Source of the DNA: Xylanibacter ruminicola
Lineage (GTDB): Bacteria > Bacteroidota > Bacteroidia > Bacteroidales > Bacteroidaceae
Length of the DNA stretch: 64,000 nt
Assembly (NCBI RefSeq): GCF_900107775.1
Contig: NZ_FNRF01000004.1
Span: 124,001-188,000, forward strand
Direction: 5' to 3'
A model generated the notes under the pieces. That model made no database searches and was not told the DNA's origin. It saw only the letters and a program-made list of their open reading frames with translations. Numbering within the stretch: position 1 is the stretch's first letter; each line of letters opens with the position of its first letter. This document shows positions 52,174-61,183 of the stretch, piece after piece. A program made the position numbers and the translations under genes.

Positions 52174-53256
52174 TTAACCGATTATGTATTTACTGCCCGG
52201 TATCAGCGAGATAATTTTTGTGGTAACTGCACAGCACAGGAATGTAAGCAGTCCGATAACGGGAATGGCAAACCATACGGGCAGTATAGGGTTGGCAACA
52301 TCGCCGCTGATGATCCATTCTGCGATAAAAGTCAGGAAGAAAATGTGCATCAGATACATACCAAAGGTGAGTTTGGCAAGGCTGTTAATCCATCGGGGAG
52401 CCTTCTGGATGCAGCTGAACAGCAGGAAGGATCCGAAGGTGGCAAGCAACACATTGGGTGTGCAGAACTCCCACGACCATTCCATCATCGGCGTTTCCAT
52501 CTGCAAGCCGGGCACGGCCTTCCACCAGAAGCTCCATGCAGTAAACAGACCGCCTATGACAAAGCTGATTGCCCCAATGGTCAACTTTTTCTGCTTACTC
52601 CACTTCAAGTGTACTCGGATATAGTGAGCCAATACGAGATAGCCTAAATAACCAGAGCAGTACCACAGGGCAGAATACTGATTCCAGAAGCACTCACCCC
52701 AAAGTTCGGGCGACACAAAGCGATGCAGCCAAGGGATGAGCGTGGAGAAGGCAAAGATGCCGAGGAATATCCGTTCGTCTTTCGCGCTGGACTTTTCGAG
52801 CCAGGGCGACACCACGGGTATGATGAGGTAGATACTAATGAGCGGGTACATGAACCACAGATGACCGCCCCATAGTGGGAAGTTGAAGGGCACCATCTTC
52901 AGTTGCTCGATAGCATCATCCCATGTCAATCCGCCCCAAGTGGCTGGCAATAGGGCATACAGCACCAAGAAACAAATAAAGGGGGGAAGGATGCGTAGGA
53001 AACGACGATGATAGAATTGGCTCATTGTCATACCTGGCTTCATCGGCACCAGCAAGAAGGCCGAGACTATCATGAACAGCGGTACGGATATGCGCCCGAA
53101 GAAGCCGTCATAGATAGATACCCAAAGACGGTTGTCCTCATTGACTACCTGGGATATCGGTCCCATGTTATAAAACTGCTCACTGGCGTGTACTACCATT
53201 ACCAGCAGGCAGGCAATGACGCGGATGTAATCAACAAATGCTATTCGCTCTTTCAT
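52174..53256 (-). CDS. Acyltransferase 3 family membrane protein
   Basis: The 360-residue protein has about ten hydrophobic segments and the family start RIAFVDYIRVIACLLVMVVHASEQF with the conserved His near 24. It would transfer acyl groups from acyl-CoA or acyl carriers to cell-surface or extracellular glycans. It overlaps the flavoprotein relic upstream by one base in ATGA. Confidence 0.9.
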   Translation of the reverse strand: MKERIAFVDYIRVIACLLVMVVHASEQFYNMGPISQVVNEDNRLWVSIYDGFFGRISVPLFMIVSAFLLVPMKPGMTMSQFYHRRFLRILPPFICFLVLYALLPATWGGLTWDDAIEQLKMVPFNFPLWGGHLWFMYPLISIYLIIPVVSPWLEKSSAKDERIFLGIFAFSTLIPWLHRFVSPELWGECFWNQYSALWYCSGYLGYLVLAHYIRVHLKWSKQKKLTIGAISFVIGGLFTAWSFWWKAVPGLQMETPMMEWSWEFCTPNVLLATFGSFLLFSCIQKAPRWINSLAKLTFGMYLMHIFFLTFIAEWIISGDVANPILPVWFAIPVIGLLTFLCCAVTTKIISLIPGSKYIIG

Positions 53257-53390
53257 GTTGTTTTGTATTTTCTATTTATTTTTTCTTTGGCTTCTGCTCC
53301 ACGCATTGCACTCTGAAGCATGTCAGCAGTGTTCTTGTTCTTTCGCGGACTACCATTGAAGAACATCGCTTTTAATTTCTTTTCTTCCAT
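53253..53390 (-). pseudogene. 5' relic of a flavodoxin-family protein gene
   Basis: The frame encodes MEEKKLKAMFFNGSPRKNKNTADMLQSAM and ends after 45 codons in ATGA overlap with the acyltransferase. It matches only the FMN-binding start of NADPH-dependent FMN reductases. It may have survived as a short leader peptide, but the origin as a truncated gene is clear. Confidence 0.75.
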
Positions 53391-53415
53391 AATAATATGT
53401 TTAAGTTTATTCTGC

Positions 53416-54243
53416 CTATACTTCGTGCCTCAGCGCATCCGAGGGCCATCCCGTGACATTCCTGCCAGTGTCAAGCAAGCGGATCTCTTGGAGGTCATCA
53501 TCTGTCAGGTTGAAGTCAAAGAGATTGATGTTCTCAACCATCCTTTCCTTGTGGGTTGTCTTTGGGATAATGACAATGCCGTTCTGAATCAGGAACTTCA
53601 AGGCCACCTGTGCAGATGTCTTGCCGTATTTCTCGCCGATATTCGTCAGCGTTTTGTTCCTGAAGATGCCGTGCTTCCCCTCTGCCAGCGGACTCCATGC
53701 TTCCAATGCCGTGTTGTACGGCTTCAGGTATTCCAGCATCTTCCTTTGCTGATAGAGCACATGGGTCTCGCATTGGTTCACAACAGGCATCACCTTTGCA
53801 TCATTTACAATCTTGGGGAACGTATTGGGATAGAAGTTTGACACACCAATGGCTTTGAACACGCCTTGCTCATAGAGTTCTTCGAGCGTATGCCACATGA
53901 CGGTTGGATTTCCGACAGGCCAGTGAATCAGCATCAAATCCACATAGTCAAGTCCCAACTGCTTCATGGAATGGCGGGCTGTGCGCAGTGTTTCCTCCCT
54001 CGTATAGCAGGAATCGCATATCTTGGTCGTGATGAACAGTTCTTTACGGGGAACTCCACATGCCCGAACTGCATCACCAACGCCTTTCTCGTTGTAGTAC
54101 ATAGCAGCAGTGTCGATACTCCTATAGCCTACCGACACGGCATTTTCCACTACTCGCTGGGTTTCCCCATCGGAGATATTATAGACCCCAAGCCCGACCA
54201 TCGGCATCCTCAGGCCATTATTCAAAACCTTATATTCCATCAT
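53416..54243 (-). CDS. Aldo/keto reductase
   Basis: The 275-residue protein has the AKR core: LGVYNISDGE, RSIDTAAMYYNEKGVGDAVR (catalytic Asp and Tyr), the K near 77 (TTKICDSCY), LIHWPVG and the cofactor-binding IIPKTTHKERMVEN. It reduces aldehydes or ketones with NADPH. The start is ATG 54243 or the following ATG at 54240. Confidence 0.92.
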   Translation of the reverse strand: MMEYKVLNNGLRMPMVGLGVYNISDGETQRVVENAVSVGYRSIDTAAMYYNEKGVGDAVRACGVPRKELFITTKICDSCYTREETLRTARHSMKQLGLDYVDLMLIHWPVGNPTVMWHTLEELYEQGVFKAIGVSNFYPNTFPKIVNDAKVMPVVNQCETHVLYQQRKMLEYLKPYNTALEAWSPLAEGKHGIFRNKTLTNIGEKYGKTSAQVALKFLIQNGIVIIPKTTHKERMVENINLFDFNLTDDDLQEIRLLDTGRNVTGWPSDALRHEV

Positions 54244-54497
54244 CTGTTTACGCCTCTATCTTTTTTATCACCTTGGCAGGTACACCGCCAACGACGGGAA
54301 TAGCACTCGCCTACGTTGAAGCATCCATAGACATCGCCCTGCTCAGCGGCTTTCATATACCATTCGAAAGCCAGTTCAAGGCTGACTTTTACGCCTGTGC
54401 CACGCTCATAGCAGACCCCAAGGTTGTTCATTGCCTTGGTGTCACCCTCGTAAGCCTTCTCACGATAGCCGTCTGCCTTGTTTCGTTCCTTTGGCAT
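54240..54497 (-). CDS. Truncated Sel1-repeat protein ending in an acetyltransferase remnant
   Basis: The 85-codon frame encodes one and a half Sel1 repeats (EGDTKAMNNLGVCYERGTGV and ELAFEWYMKAAEQGDVYGCFNVGECYS). It then reads into a different sequence out of frame. The segment 54246-54296, in another frame, encodes [15 protein letters not shown] and a stop, the end of a hexapeptide acetyltransferase. The Sel1 gene has lost its 3' part by a deletion that joined it to that relic. Confidence 0.65.
   Translation of the reverse strand: MPKERNKADGYREKAYEGDTKAMNNLGVCYERGTGVKVSLELAFEWYMKAAEQGDVYGCFNVGECYSRRWRCTCQGDKKDRGVNR
54246..54296 (-). pseudogene. 3' relic of a hexapeptide acetyltransferase gene
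   Basis: Minus-strand frame reading [15 protein letters not shown] then TAA, very similar to the end of the relic at 49,505-49,679. It overlaps the Sel1-like frame. Confidence 0.7.
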
Positions 54498-54502
54498 AGG
54501 TA

Positions 54503-55087
54503 TTAAATTTCCTCCATCTCACTTGCTACACGGGCCTCACAGTCCCTCATGGCATCAAGGGTCTTTTGCAGCACCTCGTCCAACGGCCATCCCAGCATTT
54601 CTGCTCCCTGTTCAATAACCTCGCGAGAGCAGCCTGCGGCAAAGCCCTTTGACTTGTACTTCTTCTTGAGCGACTTCAGTTCCATGTCCTGAACGCTCTT
54701 CGAAGGGCGCATCAGGGCAGCAGCCCATATCAGTCCCGTCAGTTCATCGGTAGCAAAGAGTACCTTTTCCATCAGGTGCTCTGGCTTCACGTCTACGGTT
54801 ATGCCATAACCGTGGCTGCAGATGGCATGGATCATTTCTTCGCCAACGCCACCTTCACGCAGCAGTTCTGGGGCTTTGATACAATGCTCCTCGGGATATA
54901 GTTCAAAGTCAATGTCATGCAGCAGCCCGACCATTCCCCAGAAGTCCACTTCACTGGCAAACCCAAGCTGCTCGGCATACCAGCGCATGACACCTTCCAC
55001 TGTCAGCGCATGCTGCAGGTGAAACGGGTCTTTGTTATACTTTCTCAGCAGCTCCCAGGCTGCCTCTCTCGTGATGATACTTTCCAT
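54503..55087 (-). CDS. HD-domain hydrolase
   Basis: The 194-residue protein has H-x-x-x-A...GLLHDIDFE (the HD pair near 56-57), AICSHGYG and a later D at about 113 (ATDELTGL), all HD-superfamily metal ligands. Family members cleave phosphodiester or phosphomonoester bonds of nucleotides; the exact substrate is not known. Confidence 0.87.
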   Translation of the reverse strand: MESIITREAAWELLRKYNKDPFHLQHALTVEGVMRWYAEQLGFASEVDFWGMVGLLHDIDFELYPEEHCIKAPELLREGGVGEEMIHAICSHGYGITVDVKPEHLMEKVLFATDELTGLIWAAALMRPSKSVQDMELKSLKKKYKSKGFAAGCSREVIEQGAEMLGWPLDEVLQKTLDAMRDCEARVASEMEEI

Positions 55088-55104
55088 AATCCTTAATAGT
55101 TATT

Positions 55105-55476
55105 TTATCGATTCAGATATTTCCAGAGCTCGATGGAATCGTCGTGATACCGTAGTTTCTCGACAATCGAGACGAGCTTCTTCTGAATGGCTTTCTGAGT
55201 GGTCCCCATCTGTTGGGCAAGACTCTTTACGGAGCGTTGCTTACAGCCCATGCCGAGCGTCTGGCGAAGCAGCAGGTTCTCATCCTCAGTGAGTGCATGA
55301 CTCAGAAGACTGTCGATCTTCTCAGACAGTTCAAACCTTGGCGCACCTTCAAGGGTGAACGGGTCATGGGTATCGACAATCGCATCCAGACTGCCGTAGT
55401 TCTCCCATCTGTCCTGAAGCTGAACCAGCAGGTTTTCTTCGTCATGTAACTCAGTTACGTCCATTCCTTTTTGCAC
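55105..55476 (-). CDS. Small protein with a sigma-70 region 4-like helix-turn-helix
   Basis: The 123-residue product has SHALTEDENLLLRQTLGMGCKQRSVKSLAQQMGTTQKAIQKKLVSIVEKLR at about 65-115, the layout of sigma region 4 with helix-turn-helix, but no region 2. It cannot be a full sigma factor. It could bind DNA as a regulator of the downstream HD gene. The start may be MDVTELH, 4 codons in. Confidence 0.7.
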   Translation of the reverse strand: MQKGMDVTELHDEENLLVQLQDRWENYGSLDAIVDTHDPFTLEGAPRFELSEKIDSLLSHALTEDENLLLRQTLGMGCKQRSVKSLAQQMGTTQKAIQKKLVSIVEKLRYHDDSIELWKYLNR

Positions 55477-55504
55477 TTTTGCCTAAATTCATTTAAATAT
55501 GGTG

Positions 55505-55654
55505 GCAAATTTACCAATAATCAGCGTAAAATCGCTATCTTTGCCATCAGTTTTAACAAAAGTTGAATCTCGTCACGACTCAGCCAATCATGCAAGCATA
55601 TTGGCGTTCGCTGCTCCGAGAATTAAGAATAATTAGGATTTATACATGGGTAAC
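55505..55654 (+). repeat. Duplicated umuD promoter segment, copy 1
   Basis: This 150-bp segment matches 60817-60966 with about two differences. It contains a plus-strand -7 box TATCTTTG (55536-55543) and the umuD start ATGGGTAAC (55646-55654). After that the similarity stops, so here the promoter leads nowhere. Confidence 0.9.
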
Positions 55655-55666
55655 CACAGCAGGAGT

Positions 55667-56092
55667 TTAATATGTTGATGCTCTGGCATTGGTGAACATC
55701 CACTGACCGTTACGTTTAACTAACTGGAACGTGAGTTGCAGATGCCAAGTATGACGTCCGCCTCCGAAAACAGCTGCAGTAACTCGGCTGCGACCTGTCA
55801 GCGTAGCATGATTGCCGCTGACTTTGATCTCCATCTGCTCATGTTCTGCAGAAAAATAGTTTAGTGTACCATTGGTGATCGCCTTGATGTATTCCTGCTT
55901 CGACTGGTGCATCCCTGTCATGTGAGTCAGCACAAAATTATCGGCATGGACACGGTTTAGTACCACCGTGTCCTTTGCCACCATAGCCTCGTACATGTCT
56001 CGATAGAGAGTTTCTATCTGTTCTTTGTCCGTCTTTGCTTGCATGGTGATTGTTGTTATTCCCAAAAACAATATCGTAATAAGGCGGTTCAT
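55667..56092 (-). CDS. Exported NTF2-like (SnoaL/DUF4440-type) protein
   Basis: The 141-residue product has a signal peptide (ending MQAKT) and an NTF2-like cone fold: QIETLYRDMYEAMVAKDTVVLNRVHADNFVLTH and the C-terminal W-x-F-x-N-x-R-x-S. Such domains bind small ligands or act as enzymes. Its ATG overlaps the SDR stop (TAATG). Confidence 0.82.
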   Translation of the reverse strand: MNRLITILFLGITTITMQAKTDKEQIETLYRDMYEAMVAKDTVVLNRVHADNFVLTHMTGMHQSKQEYIKAITNGTLNYFSAEHEQMEIKVSGNHATLTGRSRVTAAVFGGGRHTWHLQLTFQLVKRNGQWMFTNARASTY

Positions 56093-56928
56093 TAATGTGT
56101 CGCTTTTAGATATTGCAGGTCACCATACCAATAGGAAGCTGTGCAGCCTCCGTCAATCAGGAAGTCGGCACCGCTGATGAAACGTCCGCGCGAGGACATT
56201 AGGAACTCAGCCATATCGCCCACTTCGTCTGGCGTTCCTGCACGACGGGCTGGCATGCCCTCTATCATCTTCAGATAACCATCCTTGCGCGGGCCATGCA
56301 GTTCATCGTTAGCCAATGGCGTGATGATGATACCTGGTGAGATAGAGTTAATGGTAGCTCCACGACGCCCCCAGCGGGTAGCCTCAAACATCACCCGGAG
56401 CACATTGCAACGCTTCGAGTATTGGTATGCTTTCAGCGTGTCGTTGATTTCCTTTAGGAATGGCAAATCTAACAGTTCATCCACGGGAGTTGTTGCCAAT
56501 GCGTCGTTTTGCTCCTGTGGCAAAGCAGGAAGACGATGACCGCTCTGTGATGAGATAATCACTCCTGAGCCACCCTCTGCGATCACCTTACCGAACTCTT
56601 CCAACAGGACACTTGTTCCATAGAGGTCTACGCGTAGTATTTCTTCCACAGGAGCCTGTGACGGCGATACACCAGCAGCATTGACAACATTTGTCACGTC
56701 TCCCTTGTTGGTGGCAAACTCCACCAACTTCAAAATGTCCTCTTTTGAGCCGAGGTCGCATTGGATAGTTGAACACTCAAAGCCTGCATCCTCCAGCGTC
56801 TTTGCTGCTCGCTGAGCATTCTCTATGGAGTAGTCTGCCAGCACGATGTGCTTACCAGCCGACACACGACGGATAATAGCCTGTCCGATACTGCCAGCAC
56901 CCACTAATACTGATACCTGTTTCATCAT
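56092..56928 (-). CDS. Short-chain dehydrogenase/reductase
   Basis: The 278-residue protein has a Rossmann start VLVGAGSIGQAI, VNAAGVSP, catalytic Ser (ISSQSGH near 130) and a late ISPGIIITPLANDEL with the usual P-G motif; the Y-x-x-x-K is AYQYSKRCN near 167. It oxidises or reduces a hydroxyl/keto pair with NAD(P). Its start overlaps the AKR stop by 4 bp (ATGA). Confidence 0.9.
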   Translation of the reverse strand: MMKQVSVLVGAGSIGQAIIRRVSAGKHIVLADYSIENAQRAAKTLEDAGFECSTIQCDLGSKEDILKLVEFATNKGDVTNVVNAAGVSPSQAPVEEILRVDLYGTSVLLEEFGKVIAEGGSGVIISSQSGHRLPALPQEQNDALATTPVDELLDLPFLKEINDTLKAYQYSKRCNVLRVMFEATRWGRRGATINSISPGIIITPLANDELHGPRKDGYLKMIEGMPARRAGTPDEVGDMAEFLMSSRGRFISGADFLIDGGCTASYWYGDLQYLKATH

Positions 56929-57770
56929 CCGTATGTCTTTATCAAGTACTTCACAAACTGCGGGTCACCGAAATCTCTGGTGCCTGCATCGTGCTGGTTC
57001 ATCTTGGCTATCTGAGCCATATCATCCTCACTCAGCGAGAAGTCGAAGACGTCGAAGTTTTGCGCCATACGCTCCTTATGACTCGACTTGGGAATAGCTA
57101 CGATGCCGCGCTGGGTGAGCCAGCGGAGGGCAACCTGGGCAGCTGTTTTATTGTACTTAGCACCTATAGCTGCCAGCAGTTCACTCTTCACGATGCCGTC
57201 AGTACCTTGTCCACCGAGTGGATACCATGCCATCATCTTGGTGCCAAACTCGCCATGAATCGGCTCGATGCCTGTCTGCTGAGAGAGGGTGTTACACTCC
57301 AACTGGTTCACCATCGGCTTTAGCTCCACATAGTGGGCGAAGTCGAAGAAACGGCCAGCCTGGAAGTTGCTCACACCGATGGCACGAACCTTGCCAGCAC
57401 GATAGGCTTTCTCCATCGCCCGCCAAGTACCGAACACGTCGCCGTAGGCTTGATGGATGAGCAGCAGGTCGATATACTCCGTCTGCAATTTGCGCAGACT
57501 CTCATCGATACTCTTGGCGGCCTTTTCCTCGCCGTTGTTCGAAATCCAGACCTTTGTTACAAGGAACAGATCCTCGCGCTTCAGTCCAGCCTTGCGCCAG
57601 GCATTGCCAACGCCCTCCTCATTCTGGTAGGCCTGTGCCGTATCAATCAGGCGATAGCCTACACTTAATGCATCACTCACGCAACGCTCACACTCTTCAG
57701 GGCTTACAAGAAACACACCGTAGCCCAATGTCGGCATCTGAACACCATTGTATAGTTTTATGTATTCCAT
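56925..57770 (-). CDS. Aldo/keto reductase
   Basis: The start is set at MEYIKLYNGVQ (ATG complementary to 57768-57770), giving 281 residues. Motifs: LGYGVFLV, RLIDTAQAYQNEEGVGNAWR (catalytic Asp, Tyr), TKVWISNNG (Lys), LIHQAYGD and AIPKSSHKERMAQN. It is a paralogue of the AKR at 53,416 and lies in an AraC-facing operon. Confidence 0.92.
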   Translation of the reverse strand: MEYIKLYNGVQMPTLGYGVFLVSPEECERCVSDALSVGYRLIDTAQAYQNEEGVGNAWRKAGLKREDLFLVTKVWISNNGEEKAAKSIDESLRKLQTEYIDLLLIHQAYGDVFGTWRAMEKAYRAGKVRAIGVSNFQAGRFFDFAHYVELKPMVNQLECNTLSQQTGIEPIHGEFGTKMMAWYPLGGQGTDGIVKSELLAAIGAKYNKTAAQVALRWLTQRGIVAIPKSSHKERMAQNFDVFDFSLSEDDMAQIAKMNQHDAGTRDFGDPQFVKYLIKTYG

Positions 57771-57781
57771 ATTATTCGTCG

Positions 57782-58387
57782 TTAATATCCTAAACCATTC
57801 AACCACTTCTCGACCTTTTTCTTTTCCGTACGCACTTCGTGACCATAGATGCTGAAGCCCTTGGTAACATTTGCCCCAGGGAATGCTTCCTTCACATCCT
57901 CCACACAGTTGGCCAATCCAGAACCTTCATGAGTGGTGAAAGGAATGACGGTCTTACCCTTCAGGTCGTTAGCATGCTTCTTGAAGAAGGTGAACATCAC
58001 TTGCGGATAGGTGCCCCACCATACAGGTCCACCAATGAACACCGTATCGTACTTTGACAAATCAATGTCGCCCTCATACTCTGGCAATTCGCCTTTCTTG
58101 GTCTCTTCCTTCGCCAGATTGATGAGTGGTGTATAAGCCATCCCGTCGTACTTATGCGTAACGATTTCAAACTGCTCTGCACCGGTCAATTCCGTGATGT
58201 AGTCGGCCACTATCTTCGTGTTGCCCACCTCAATGTTTCCTACTGCATAGTTGTCTCCCGCATGTGAGAAGAACACTACTAATGCCTTTCCGTCCTTTGC
58301 CATAACTTTCTCCTGTTTTGCGCCACCGCTGCAAGCTGTGGAAATCAGCAATGCTATGGCGGCTGTGATGATACTTTTGAAATTCAT
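57782..58387 (-). CDS. Flavodoxin-domain lipoprotein
   Basis: The 201-residue protein has a lipobox (LISTAC, Cys near 19) and a flavodoxin core: LVVFFSHAGDNYAVG (FMN phosphate loop), DTVFIGGPVWWGTYPQVM. Exported flavodoxins of this type are common in Bacteroidales. It is the first gene after the AraC regulator in the opposite direction. Confidence 0.87.
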   Translation of the reverse strand: MNFKSIITAAIALLISTACSGGAKQEKVMAKDGKALVVFFSHAGDNYAVGNIEVGNTKIVADYITELTGAEQFEIVTHKYDGMAYTPLINLAKEETKKGELPEYEGDIDLSKYDTVFIGGPVWWGTYPQVMFTFFKKHANDLKGKTVIPFTTHEGSGLANCVEDVKEAFPGANVTKGFSIYGHEVRTEKKKVEKWLNGLGY

Positions 58388-58413
58388 TTTAAATATACTT
58401 TTGAATTTGGGTG

Positions 58414-58517
58414 CAAAGTTACGACGATTTCCTGATACTTTTGTTTCACAAATTACTTCACAATTTTCACTTTTTGCCTAAATCGTTCTTTTATATATAA
58501 AATAATGTGTATTTTTG
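58414..58517. promoter_or_regulatory. Divergent promoters between flavodoxin operon and AraC regulator
   Basis: Minus strand TAACTTTG at 58414-58421 for the flavodoxin-AKR-SDR-NTF2 operon; plus strand TATTTTTG at 58510-58517 for the AraC gene. Confidence 0.6.
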
Positions 58518-58533
58518 CAGCAAAAGGCAAGAT

Positions 58534-59349
58534 ATGAGTACTGATTTTCAATATTCCACAGACTTCTACGGGATGAATGCCCGTGAGTTGAGCCACACCT
58601 GCATGCATCTGCTTTGCTTGGCAGGTGAGGCAAGTTTTGTGTTCAACGAGCATTGCTATCACATCGTGAAAAACGACCTGGTTGTGATACCGATGCCCGA
58701 TCGTATCAGCAACCTGGCGGCACATGCAGACTTGCAGGTAGAATGGTTTGCTGCCGATTACAAGTTTCTACAGAACCTGCTGCCGTCGAACAACTACAGC
58801 ATCGGAGGCAGTATCTCGCTGAACCAAGACCCCGTCATCAAACTGACAGATGAACAGGCACGACATCTGCAGGATGACTTCCATCGTCTTCGTGACCGCA
58901 AGGACGACAGCCATTTGCAGTTCTATCGCGAACTGATGGGCAGTCTCTGCCTGACGATGATGTACGACATCTTCGAGGCCCATGCTGGGCGTGATGCAAC
59001 AGACACCCATACCGACCGCACAGCCTACATCGTGAAACAACTGATGGCTCTGCTTGCCACCGGCATCAGCCGAACGGAGCGTGATGTGAGCTACTACGCA
59101 GAGCGACTAAACGTATCGCCAAAGTATCTCTCGGCCACCATCAAGCGCGTGACAGGACACAGTGTCACCTCATACATCGACCGACACACCGTACCTATAT
59201 TAAAAGAATATCTGAATGATGAACGCCTGTCCCTCACCCAGATAGCCGATGCGATGAATTTTACATCGCTCTCATACTTCAGCCGTTACTGCACCAAGCA
59301 TCTTGGCCTGTCGCCCAGCGAGTATCGCCAGAGTCTTCAGCCGAAATAA
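58534..59349 (+). CDS. AraC-family transcription regulator
   Basis: The start at MSTDFQYS is dictated by the -7 box ending at 58517. The 271-residue protein has an N-terminal cupin-like sensor and a C-terminal double helix-turn-helix (YYAERLNVSPKYLSATIKRVTGHSVTSYID and LSLTQIADAMNFTSLSYFSRYCTKHLGLSPSEYR). It is divergent from the flavodoxin operon and likely its regulator. Confidence 0.92.
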   Translation: MSTDFQYSTDFYGMNARELSHTCMHLLCLAGEASFVFNEHCYHIVKNDLVVIPMPDRISNLAAHADLQVEWFAADYKFLQNLLPSNNYSIGGSISLNQDPVIKLTDEQARHLQDDFHRLRDRKDDSHLQFYRELMGSLCLTMMYDIFEAHAGRDATDTHTDRTAYIVKQLMALLATGISRTERDVSYYAERLNVSPKYLSATIKRVTGHSVTSYIDRHTVPILKEYLNDERLSLTQIADAMNFTSLSYFSRYCTKHLGLSPSEYRQSLQPK

Positions 59350-59389
59350 AGTGAAAAGGTACAAATAAAGGGACTTGTCAAATTGGAAT

Positions 59390-60121
59390 TTACTCGTCAG
59401 GCTGTTGACCATCGTGAGCCTGCCAGGCACATTCGGTAATCTTCATATCGGAGAAAATGGCTGTGAATGAGGACTCCTCGGGCGAGCAGGCATAAATGCC
59501 GAAGCTGATTTCATCGGCGGCAGCAGGCATGTGGCAGACACGCATCTGACTGAACGTCTGTCCGTCGGAAGAGCACTCAATGCAGTAGTCATCCTCGCGG
59601 CGGGAGAAGCGATACCACATGGTTTTCACGTTTGCGGGAATAGCCGTCGTGGCCCAGTCGGAGTAGCCATTGTTCGTCACTACGCTACCCAGATGCTGAA
59701 ACTCATCGTTCTCGTATTCCACCGAGCCTTTCAGCCAGTTCTCGCTGCCAAGATACATCACGATACCACACTGGTCAAAGCGATGGTGACTGCCTGTGAA
59801 GTCGGTCTTCACCACGAAACTGAAGAATTTCTCACGGGTCTTCATCTGCAGAACGGGGGCGTTGTCGTTCTGGAAGTGATAGTAAGTGCGCTGCCAGAGG
59901 TCGGTCTTTGGTGCGGTGGTGATAAGGATGGTGTCGCCCTTTACCTCGTAGCCCTTTGGCTCACGTGTCCATTGAAGGCTGTTTAAATCAATGCGCCCGC
60001 TGTCGGCGAGTGCTGTCTGAACATCATCTGTGAAGTCCATTGTCGTTTCATTTTTGTTCTGCTGTCCGCATGCTGTCAGTATGAGGCCAATGCATAATAT
60101 TGAGAATTGTTTCTTTTTCAT
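59390..60121 (-). CDS. DUF1349 lipoprotein
   Basis: The 243-residue protein has a lipobox (LILTAC, Cys near 18) and a DUF1349 beta-sandwich: WQRTYYHFQNDNAPVLQMKT, DQCGIVMYLGSENWLKGSVEYENDEFQHLGSVVTNNGYSDWAT, SFGIYACSPEESSFTAIFSDMKI. It resembles LamG-like carbohydrate-binding proteins and is probably at the cell surface. Confidence 0.87.
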   Translation of the reverse strand: MKKKQFSILCIGLILTACGQQNKNETTMDFTDDVQTALADSGRIDLNSLQWTREPKGYEVKGDTILITTAPKTDLWQRTYYHFQNDNAPVLQMKTREKFFSFVVKTDFTGSHHRFDQCGIVMYLGSENWLKGSVEYENDEFQHLGSVVTNNGYSDWATTAIPANVKTMWYRFSRREDDYCIECSSDGQTFSQMRVCHMPAAADEISFGIYACSPEESSFTAIFSDMKITECAWQAHDGQQPDE

Positions 60122-60130
60122 ATGACGTTT

Positions 60131-60694
60131 TTATTTCAACTGTTTGCCGTCTGCAAATGCGTTACCTATGGACTTACCTAGCTGGATGTAAGTGTGATGA
60201 ACTGGGTCGAACGTGATCAACTTCATCTTCTCCACATCGGGCTTTCCGTCTTCTGCCAGGTAGTTTTCATCACAGAGGATGTTCACGATTTCAGCTACGA
60301 GGAAATAGCCGGTCTCACTCTCGTCAATTTTCTGCTTTACACGGCATTCAAGCGTCATAGGAAACTCCTTGAATACAGGTGCATTCACATTGGGAGCCTT
60401 CTCGATAGTCCACCCCGCTTTCTGCATATTGTCAGGGGTGTTCCTGCCACTGGCGATGCCCACATAGTCAGATGCTACTAAAGTGTCAGCAGTTGCGAAG
60501 GTAACTGTGAACTCAGGATTAACGGCAAGGTTGTCCGTAGTCTGATGCGAACCAAGTGAGATCATAATCTCATGCATATCCCACTGACCTCCCCAAGCAG
60601 CATTCATGGCATTGGGCTTTCCTTCTTTATCGTAAGTGCCGATAATCAGCACTGGTTGTGGCAGTAGCCACGCTGTAGACTTAAAACTCTTCAT
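60131..60694 (-). CDS. Flavin reductase-like FMN-binding protein
   Basis: The start is set at MKSFKSTAWLLPQPVLIIG (ATG complementary to 60692-60694), giving 187 residues. Motifs: NAMNAAWGGQWDMHEIMISLGSHQTTDNLAVNPEFTVTFAT and SGRNTPDNM, a typical flavin reductase domain. It is a cytosolic relative of the exported one at 35,530-36,117. Confidence 0.9.
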   Translation of the reverse strand: MKSFKSTAWLLPQPVLIIGTYDKEGKPNAMNAAWGGQWDMHEIMISLGSHQTTDNLAVNPEFTVTFATADTLVASDYVGIASGRNTPDNMQKAGWTIEKAPNVNAPVFKEFPMTLECRVKQKIDESETGYFLVAEIVNILCDENYLAEDGKPDVEKMKLITFDPVHHTYIQLGKSIGNAFADGKQLK

Positions 60695-60816
60695 AATATT
60701 TGTTTTTAAATTCTCTTTTGCATAAATACATTTAAATATGGTGGCAAAGATGGTGCAAATCGAATGCAGAAAGCTTGCTTTTTGCTGAGATGCAGCCCAT
60801 TTTCGCAACTTTTGTT

Positions 60817-60966
60817 GCAAATTTACCAATAATCAGCGTAAAATCGCTATCTTTGCCATCAGTTTTAACAAAAGTTGAATCTCGTCACGACTCAGCCAAT
60901 CATGCAAGCATATTGGCGTTCGCTGCTCCGAGAATTGAGAATAATTAGGATTTATAGATGGGTAAC
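60817..60966 (+). repeat. Duplicated umuD promoter segment, copy 2, leading into umuD relic
   Basis: Matches 55505-55654. The -7 box is at 60848-60855 and the ATG of umuD at 60958-60960. The coding remainder continues to about 61,139. Confidence 0.9.
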
Positions 60967-61139
60967 ATCAAGATAGTGAGAGGTGTGTGTTCGACACCAA
61001 GTTGGAACTGGAACATGCTGGTGTAGCAGCAGGATTTCCCAGTCCGGCTGATGATTATAGGCATGAGACGCAGGACTTCAACCGTGACTATATCCGTCAT
61101 CCTGAAGCCTCGTTCTATGGTGACGTGGAGGGTGATTCA
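60958..61139 (+). pseudogene. umuD: umuD relic with a frameshift
   Basis: ATG GGT AAC leads MGNIKIVRG, then after a frameshift FDTKLELEHAGVAAGFPSPADDY, FNRDYIRHPEASFYGDVEGDS. The A/G cleavage site and the SDR-like region of UmuD are recognisable; the lysine-containing second half is missing. It breaks off at GDS. Confidence 0.85.
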
Positions 61140-61183
61140 ACGAGGCTAAGAAGATGGGCATCAAGGAAGGTACACCGTATTTT
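61139..61183 (+). pseudogene. umuC: umuC fragment
   Basis: In another frame the sequence encodes NEAKKMGIKEGTPYF, which matches the N-terminal NEAKALGI-x-x-G-x-PYF segment of UmuC polymerases. It joins directly to the umuD relic, so an internal deletion removed the end of umuD and the start of umuC. Confidence 0.65.
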
